NCBI GenBank assembly: GCA_002339345.1
Contig: DDKM01000096.1
Location: forward strand, 1 to 9,386
Length of the DNA stretch: 9,386 bases
Direction: 5' to 3'
Source of the DNA: Firmicutes bacterium UBA2598
Lineage (GTDB): Bacteria > Bacillota > PH28-bin88
Shown here one piece after another: positions 4,241 through 9,386 of this stretch; the first letter of the stretch is position 1, and every line of letters begins with the position of its first letter. Position numbers and translations under genes: made by a program. The notes beneath the pieces are model-generated. The model was not told where the DNA came from. It did not search any database and saw only the letters and a list, made by a program, of their open reading frames with translations.

Positions 4241-7200
4241 ATGAACGCTTTGTTATCCAGCCTGGCTAAGGCCTGCAAGGAATATCCCATTCAGGAAAAA
4301 TTCCTGGTGGTGCCGAATCTCCTGGCAGGTTATCAGCTGATGGAGGCCCTGGCCAGGGAAGGGGTGGCCTGGGTTAACCTGAGACCGGTGACCCCCCTGG
4401 ACCTGGCACGCAGCATCGCTGAGCCAGAGTTAATCAAAAGGGGCATCTCCCTTTTAACTGAGGGGCAGGCCCTTTGTCTGGTGGAAGAGGCGCTTTCAGA
4501 GCTGAAGGAAGCAGGCAAACTGGTATACTTTGCATCCCTGAGCGAGGATGGAAGTCTGGCCAGGATGTTATACGGCTCCCTGATGGAGATGCGGCTGGCC
4601 AGGATCGCCAGCGATAACCTGGACCCGGCCATGTTTGTGGACCTGCGCAAAGGACAGGAAATGAAGGAGTTGTTATCGGCGTACGAAGGACGCCTACGAG
4701 ACGGCAAGTGGGCTGATGCAGCCTCGATATATTTCATCGCCCTGGAAAGTCTTGATGGCGGCCGCCAGCATGTAAGGGGGGTATATTTGATTCCTGAAGG
4801 GATGGAGCTGCCCCCTATGGGTTATACCTTCCTCAAGAAACTTACCGCCGGTTGCCTTCACGTCTTAAAAGAAGACCCCGTTTTCGGTCTGCGGCGGCCA
4901 CCGGGAAGTCGTTTTGCTGCGGAGGGTGAGGACGATACAGCAGGAACCAGTTCCCTTTCATGGCTATACCGGCCCGGACTGGCACCAGGTTTGGGGGATC
5001 CGGAAATGGAAATATTCCAGGCTTATGGCGCCGCCAATGAGGTCCGTGAAGTATTCCGCCTTCTCAAAAGCCGCGGCATCCCACTAGACCGGGCGCTGCT
5101 CTGCTACACCCGCGCTGATGTGTATGTGCCTTTGATTATCTCCCTGTGCGCCCGGTTGGAGCTGCCGGTGACTTTTGCGGAGGGTATTCCCATCACCTAC
5201 ACACGGCCTGGCAGGTTAATACTGGGTATCCTGCAGTGGATCGAGGATAATTACCAGGTTTCCACCCTCCGCCGGGTCCTTTCTAGTGGCGACATGCAGG
5301 TTCCCGCCGCCGGGGTGCTGGCAAGGCTTCTCCGCCGGGCAGGGATCGGCTGGGGGCGGGAACGCTACCTCTCCTGCCTGGAAGCGCAGGTGCAGGCCCT
5401 GGCGCTGGAGGCTGAGGCTACCGGAAGAGACGGGGAGGAAAACAGGGAGGCCTACCTGAAAGCCCAGCAGGAACACGCTCAGACCTTAAAGGGTGTTATA
5501 GAGGACTTTTTGGGGAAGATTCCGGCTTCTGACCATGAAGGCTTCATCAGCATGGTAGAATTAACTGCGGGATTGCAAAACCTTGTGTCCGGCTACGCAA
5601 GGATAAGCGGAGTGCTGGACGGCCTAGCCCGGGAAGCAGTGGAAAGACAACTGGAGGAAGGCGGCAAGGCTTTTCCCGGGAAAATCAAGGTAAAGGAGGC
5701 CCTTGGCCGCCTGCGGCATCAGATCGAGGGCCTGGTGATCGGGGCTTCAAGGCCCCTGCCGGGGCACCTTCACGTGGTAGGATTTCACCAGGCCGGATGG
5801 GACAACCGGCCCCACACCTTTGTGGTAGGGCTGGATGCCGGCAGTTTTCCCGGAAGCGGCCTGCAGGACCCTGTACTGCTGGATGCAGAGCGGATGCGGA
5901 TTAACCCGGAGTTGTCATTAAGGGCCGATTCGCCGGCGACCAACCAGTACCGCATGGCAGGGTTTCTGGCCTCCCGCCGGGGGAAGCTGGTGTTGAGCTT
6001 TTCCTGTTACGAGGTGGTGGAAGCCAGGCCGTCTTTCCCTTCTTCCATTCTTCTTCAGGTCTACCGGCTGGCAAGCGGCGACCATGAAGCGGACTATTCC
6101 ACCATACTGCGTGCTCAGGAAGAACCCCGGAACTATGTGCCGGAAGAACCCGGACTCGCCGTCGCCGAAGAGGAGTGGTGGATGGCCAGGGCTTTGAAGG
6201 ACACCATAGGGGTGAGTGTTGAAGAAATCAGAGCCTGTTACCCGGGCCTTGATACCGGACTACAGGCCGTGGAAGCCCGGAACAGTCCGGAAGTGACTGC
6301 CTTTGACGGAAAGGTTACTGTCGAACCTGGCCGTGTGGACCCACGGGTTAACCCATCCCTTGCCATGTCCGCAACCCAGATGGAACACCTGGCCCGTTGC
6401 CCTTTCGGGTATTTCCTCCGGTATATCCTGAGGGTGGAGCCGCCGCAGGAGCTATCATATGACCCGGGGACATGGCTGGATGCCCTCACCAGGGGATCGC
6501 TGCTCCACAAGGTATACTATACGTTTCTACGGGAATGCAATGCCCAGAGAAAAACTGCAGAACTTCATAAGTCCCGGCTGATGGAGATTGCCGAAGAACT
6601 CATCATCTCCACCCGGGAACAGGTACCTCCTCCCAGCCAGGCAGTGTTCGAGTACGAGCGGGAACAGATCATGCGGGAGCTGGAGGTATTCTGGCGGGTG
6701 GTGCAGGAGGAAACGGGCCAGACCCAGCCGCTCTTTTTCGAGATCCCCTTTGGCTTCGGGGTGGAAGAGGTGGAAGCAGCCGGTTTCGGGATGGCCGACC
6801 CGCTGCCTGTCACCTTGAGGGATGGGCGAGTGATCAGACTGAGAGGGCGCATCGACCGTCTTGACAAGGTACAAGGCCACGCTTACCACGTTTGGGACTA
6901 CAAGACAGGGGGAACTTACGAGTTTGATGAACGGGAGTTTTTGAAGCAGGGAAGACAGGTACAGCACTCCCTTTACTCCTGGGCGGCGGAGGAGATCCTG
7001 CGCATCACGGGAACAGACCCCCTGGCAAGAGTGGTGGCTGCCGGCTACCTGTTCCCGACAGAAAAAGGTGAAGGGCAGCGGTATATCAGGCTGCAGTTAG
7101 ACCGGGACGTGGTGCTCTCCGTGCTGGAACTGATGCTGGACATCCTTACTGCTGGCGCTTTTTGCGCCACCGACGATCAAAAACGGTGTTCTTCGCACTG

Positions 7201-7306
7201 CGATTACAGGACTGCATGCCGGTCCCCGCTGGCGGTGGAACAGGTCAAGGTGAAACTGGATGCCCCGGAACTGGTGGCCTGGAAGGAGTTGCAGCAGTAT
7301 GACTGA
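4241..7306 (+). CDS. addB: AddB-like PD-(D/E)XK nuclease with inactive helicase fold
   Basis: This is a 1021-residue subunit of an AddAB-type helicase-nuclease, which resects double-strand ends before RecA loading. Residues up to about 700 resemble the inactive superfamily 1 helicase part of AddB/RecC. Examples are FLVVPN near 27-32, ANEVREVFRLLKSRGIP and VVGLDAGSFPG near 529-539. No Walker A motif is present. An in-frame TAA lies shortly upstream of the ATG, so none has been missed. The C-terminal RecB-family nuclease has His756 (GSLLHKV), Asp872 (RIDRLD), Asp886-Tyr-Lys888 (WDYKTGG) and Gln906 to Tyr912 (QVQHSLY). Cys720 (CPFGYFL) with Cys983, Cys987 and Cys993 should bind a 4Fe-4S cluster. 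The last three are spaced C-x3-C-x5-C, where AddB usually has C-x2-C-x5-C. The family is usually about 1,150 residues. GGGTGGGG precedes the ATG. The gene symbol is by resemblance. Confidence 0.85.
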   Translation: MNALLSSLAKACKEYPIQEKFLVVPNLLAGYQLMEALAREGVAWVNLRPVTPLDLARSIAEPELIKRGISLLTEGQALCLVEEALSELKEAGKLVYFASLSEDGSLARMLYGSLMEMRLARIASDNLDPAMFVDLRKGQEMKELLSAYEGRLRDGKWADAASIYFIALESLDGGRQHVRGVYLIPEGMELPPMGYTFLKKLTAGCLHVLKEDPVFGLRRPPGSRFAAEGEDDTAGTSSLSWLYRPGLAPGLGDPEMEIFQAYGAANEVREVFRLLKSRGIPLDRALLCYTRADVYVPLIISLCARLELPVTFAEGIPITYTRPGRLILGILQWIEDNYQVSTLRRVLSSGDMQVPAAGVLARLLRRAGIGWGRERYLSCLEAQVQALALEAEATGRDGEENREAYLKAQQEHAQTLKGVIEDFLGKIPASDHEGFISMVELTAGLQNLVSGYARISGVLDGLAREAVERQLEEGGKAFPGKIKVKEALGRLRHQIEGLVIGASRPLPGHLHVVGFHQAGWDNRPHTFVVGLDAGSFPGSGLQDPVLLDAERMRINPELSLRADSPATNQYRMAGFLASRRGKLVLSFSCYEVVEARPSFPSSILLQVYRLASGDHEADYSTILRAQEEPRNYVPEEPGLAVAEEEWWMARALKDTIGVSVEEIRACYPGLDTGLQAVEARNSPEVTAFDGKVTVEPGRVDPRVNPSLAMSATQMEHLARCPFGYFLRYILRVEPPQELSYDPGTWLDALTRGSLLHKVYYTFLRECNAQRKTAELHKSRLMEIAEELIISTREQVPPPSQAVFEYEREQIMRELEVFWRVVQEETGQTQPLFFEIPFGFGVEEVEAAGFGMADPLPVTLRDGRVIRLRGRIDRLDKVQGHAYHVWDYKTGGTYEFDEREFLKQGRQVQHSLYSWAAEEILRITGTDPLARVVAAGYLFPTEKGEGQRYIRLQLDRDVVLSVLELMLDILTAGAFCATDDQKRCSSHCDYRTACRSPLAVEQVKVKLDAPELVAWKELQQYD

Positions 7307-9386
7307 TCTGCCGGTAAAAGACCAGCAGGCCCGTGACACCATTCTGAACTGCCTGGAACAGAACTTCCTGGTGGAGGCGGGGGCGGGGTCGGGCAAGACC
7401 ACCAGCCTGGTGGGCAGGATGGCTGCCCTCATCCTGAACGGGAAGTGCCTGGTGGAAAACCTGGCGGCGGTAACATTCACCCGCAAGGCTGCCGGTGAAC
7501 TGAAGGAGCGGTTCCAGGAAAGACTGGAGCGGCTGTTCCGGCAGGAGGCCGACCCGGAGATCAGGGAACGGCTAGGCCAGGCCCTGGAGCACATGGACCG
7601 TGCCTTTATCGGCACCATTAACTCCTTCTGCGCCCGCCTGCTGCGGGAACGGCCGCTGGAAGCCGGGCTGAACCCCGAGTTTGAGGAAATCGAAGGGCTG
7701 GAGGAACGCCTGCTGGAGGAAAGAGCGTGGGACGAGTATCTCCTCAAAGTACGGCTGCAGGAACCCCGGTTACTGCAGGCTCTGGACCAGCTGGATGTCA
7801 GTCCCCAGGACCTGAAAGAGGCATATCACGAACTGGCCCTGTACCCGGATGTGGACATGCAATGCCAGGCAACCGCTTACCCGGACCTGGGTCCTGTCAG
7901 GGCAAGGCTGGGTGCACTCTGTCAACTGGCGGAAAGCTATCTCCCAGACAAGCCGCCTGAGAAAGGATGGGATGACCTGCAAAAACTCATGCGGCAGGTG
8001 CTTCGCTGGCGCCGGATGTTCGACCTGCGGGACGACCGTTATCTCCTGCGCTTGCTGGCGAACATGGACAAGAGCGCCAGGGTTACTCAAAACCGTTGGC
8101 TTTCAAAAGACGGGGCCAAGGCTGTGGCCAGGGCGTTTGAGGAATTCCGGGACGAACTCATAAAACCTGCGCTTCAACAGTGGAGGGAATACCGGCAACA
8201 GCCTCTGATGGACTTTCTCTTGCCGGCGGTGCGGTACTACCAGTCACTGAGGGAGCGGGAGAACAAGCTCAACTTTCATGACCTCCTGATGCGTACCGCT
8301 GCGTTGCTGAGAGACAACCCTGAAGTCCGCGCCTACTTTCAAAAAAGGTACACCCACCTGCTGGTCGATGAATTCCAGGATACCGACCCCATCCAGGCTG
8401 AGGTGATGCTCTACCTCACCGGTGAAGACGTGGCGGAAAGGGACTGGAAGAGGCTCTTGCCCCGGCCGGGAGCCCTGTTTGTGGTGGGCGATCCCAAGCA
8501 GTCCATCTACCGCTTCCGCCGGGCGGATGTGGACACTTACAACCAGGTCAAGGAGCAGATCGTGCGGACAGGCGGAAAGGTTCTTCACCTGACTACCAAT
8601 TTCCGTTCCCTGCCGGAGATCGTGGACTGGGTAAATCCCACCTTTGGCGAAGTGTTTGACCTTGCGGGCGCTCCCTACCAGCCAGTCTATACTCCCATGC
8701 ATGCCTTCCGGACCGGTGACCCCTCTTTTGACTCGGGCCTGAGGAAACTGGAACTCACCGAAGGTGGTAATCAGGAGGATATTGTGATGGAGGACGCGGA
8801 GAGAATCGCTTCCTGGGTCCGCCGGGCGCTGGACGGCAATGTGAAACTGGCCCGCACCAGGGAGGAAACAGAGGGGGGCCTCACGCCAGCGCCGATACCG
8901 GGGGACTTCATGGTGCTGGTCAGGTTCAAGAAGCACATGGCCCTCTACGCCCGGGCCCTGGAGTTGCACGGAATCCCCTATTCCATTTCCGGCGCGAGCA
9001 ATCTGAAAGATTCCCTGGAGCTGTTGGAATTGCTGTATCTTTTGCAGTCTCTGGCCGACCCGGATAACCCCGTGTCTCTGGTGACGGTCCTGAGGGGTTT
9101 ATTCTTTGGCATCAGCGACGACCATCTGTACCGTTTCAAGCTTGCGGGCGGACACTTTTCCTTCTTGAACCCGCTGCCATCCAATATGGATCCTGACGTG
9201 CAAGTTGTTTTCCAGGAGGCCTGGGAACGCCTTCAACGCTACTGGCACTGGTCAAGGGAACTGCCGCCCAGCAGCACCTTCGAGAGGATCGCGGCAGATC
9301 TGGGCCTCTTTCCCCTGTCGCTGGCGGGGGAGATGGGTAAGGGGCGGGCGGGGTACATCATGTACGCCCTGGAGCTTACGCGCAGG
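7299..9386 (+). CDS. addA: AddA/RecB-type UvrD helicase, 5' part (runs off window)
   Basis: The ATG at 7299 overlaps the addB-like stop codon by 8 bases, with AAGGAG at 7283-7288. This is translational coupling typical of addB-addA operons. The 696 codons visible stay open to the last base. Superfamily 1 motifs appear in order: the Q motif DQQARDTI (8-15), Walker A AGAGSGKTT (27-35), motif Ia VTFTRKAAGEL (58-68), the INSFCARLLRERP segment near 106, motif II VDEFQDTD (356-363, catalytic Asp357-Glu358), motif III VVGDPKQSIYRFR (395-407) and LTTNFRS (431-437). This is an ATP-driven 3'-5' DNA translocase. AddA proteins are usually about 1,200 residues and end in a PD-(D/E)XK nuclease, so the last helicase motifs and the nuclease domain lie outside the window and cannot be confirmed. 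A plain UvrD or RecB homologue remains possible. The gene symbol is by operon context. Confidence 0.85.
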   Translation, partial: MTDLPVKDQQARDTILNCLEQNFLVEAGAGSGKTTSLVGRMAALILNGKCLVENLAAVTFTRKAAGELKERFQERLERLFRQEADPEIRERLGQALEHMDRAFIGTINSFCARLLRERPLEAGLNPEFEEIEGLEERLLEERAWDEYLLKVRLQEPRLLQALDQLDVSPQDLKEAYHELALYPDVDMQCQATAYPDLGPVRARLGALCQLAESYLPDKPPEKGWDDLQKLMRQVLRWRRMFDLRDDRYLLRLLANMDKSARVTQNRWLSKDGAKAVARAFEEFRDELIKPALQQWREYRQQPLMDFLLPAVRYYQSLRERENKLNFHDLLMRTAALLRDNPEVRAYFQKRYTHLLVDEFQDTDPIQAEVMLYLTGEDVAERDWKRLLPRPGALFVVGDPKQSIYRFRRADVDTYNQVKEQIVRTGGKVLHLTTNFRSLPEIVDWVNPTFGEVFDLAGAPYQPVYTPMHAFRTGDPSFDSGLRKLELTEGGNQEDIVMEDAERIASWVRRALDGNVKLARTREETEGGLTPAPIPGDFMVLVRFKKHMALYARALELHGIPYSISGASNLKDSLELLELLYLLQSLADPDNPVSLVTVLRGLFFGISDDHLYRFKLAGGHFSFLNPLPSNMDPDVQVVFQEAWERLQRYWHWSRELPPSSTFERIAADLGLFPLSLAGEMGKGRAGYIMYALELTRR

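Noticed and set aside
7097..7747. Minus-strand open frame of 216 codons across the addB-addA junction
   Set aside because: The product is low-complexity and Ser/Arg-rich, and it lies opposite the Fe-S and Walker A motifs of the real genes.
8244..8969. Long minus-strand open frame of 241 codons inside the helicase gene
   Set aside because: The + strand frame carries ordered helicase motifs across the same bases. The minus frame is open because of GC-rich codon use.
1..9386. CRISPR array, tRNA, rRNA, transposase or integrase
   Set aside because: No regularly spaced direct repeats, RNA gene signatures or recombinase motifs were seen on either strand.

Overview
The window looks like bacterial chromosome, probably from a Gram-positive Firmicute of the Clostridia (Peptococcaceae-like). 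That placement is an inference from the AddB/AddA-type gene pair, the strong purine-rich ribosome binding sites and the codon use. Nothing in the window fixes the species.

The right half (4241 to the end) is a compact, GC-rich two-gene operon. It encodes an AddB-like nuclease/inactive-helicase subunit of 1021 residues and, overlapping its stop codon by 8 bases, the first 696 codons of an AddA/RecB-type UvrD helicase that runs off the window. Together they should form a helicase-nuclease that processes double-strand DNA ends for recombination and degrades unprotected linear DNA.

The left half (1-4063) is AT-richer accessory DNA with looser gene spacing. All recognised genes are on the + strand: a GIY-YIG nuclease-family protein (416-1024), a PD-(D/E)XK-like protein with an E-F-K motif (1138-1860), an unrecognised 139-residue protein (2081-2500), a two-domain PD-(D/E)XK protein with an E-A-K motif (2653-3621), and a 67-residue zinc-ribbon protein (3860-4063). 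A frameshifted gene remnant may lie at 3649-3830. No methyltransferase, integrase or transposase is visible.

The accessory genes are punctuated by structured non-coding repeats. Positions 244-297 hold three hairpins in a row. A related, degenerate stretch starts right after the stop codon of the 139-residue gene (2501-2551). A second motif, TACGT followed 16 or 21 bases later by GTTATAYGARA, sits just upstream of the genes at 416 and 2081. The pattern suggests small gene units separated by recurring repeats, possibly cassettes, beside a housekeeping recombination operon. The main point of interest is this run of three nuclease-fold proteins with its repeats. No complete known defence system can be named from what is visible.

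Stretches without a confident gene: 1-415 (hairpin-rich repeat DNA and a weak minus-strand open frame), 1861-2080 (a bulged hairpin and the repeat motif), 2501-2652 (the degenerate repeat), 3622-3859 (a possible gene remnant) and 4064-4240 (a large inverted repeat upstream of the addB-like gene).
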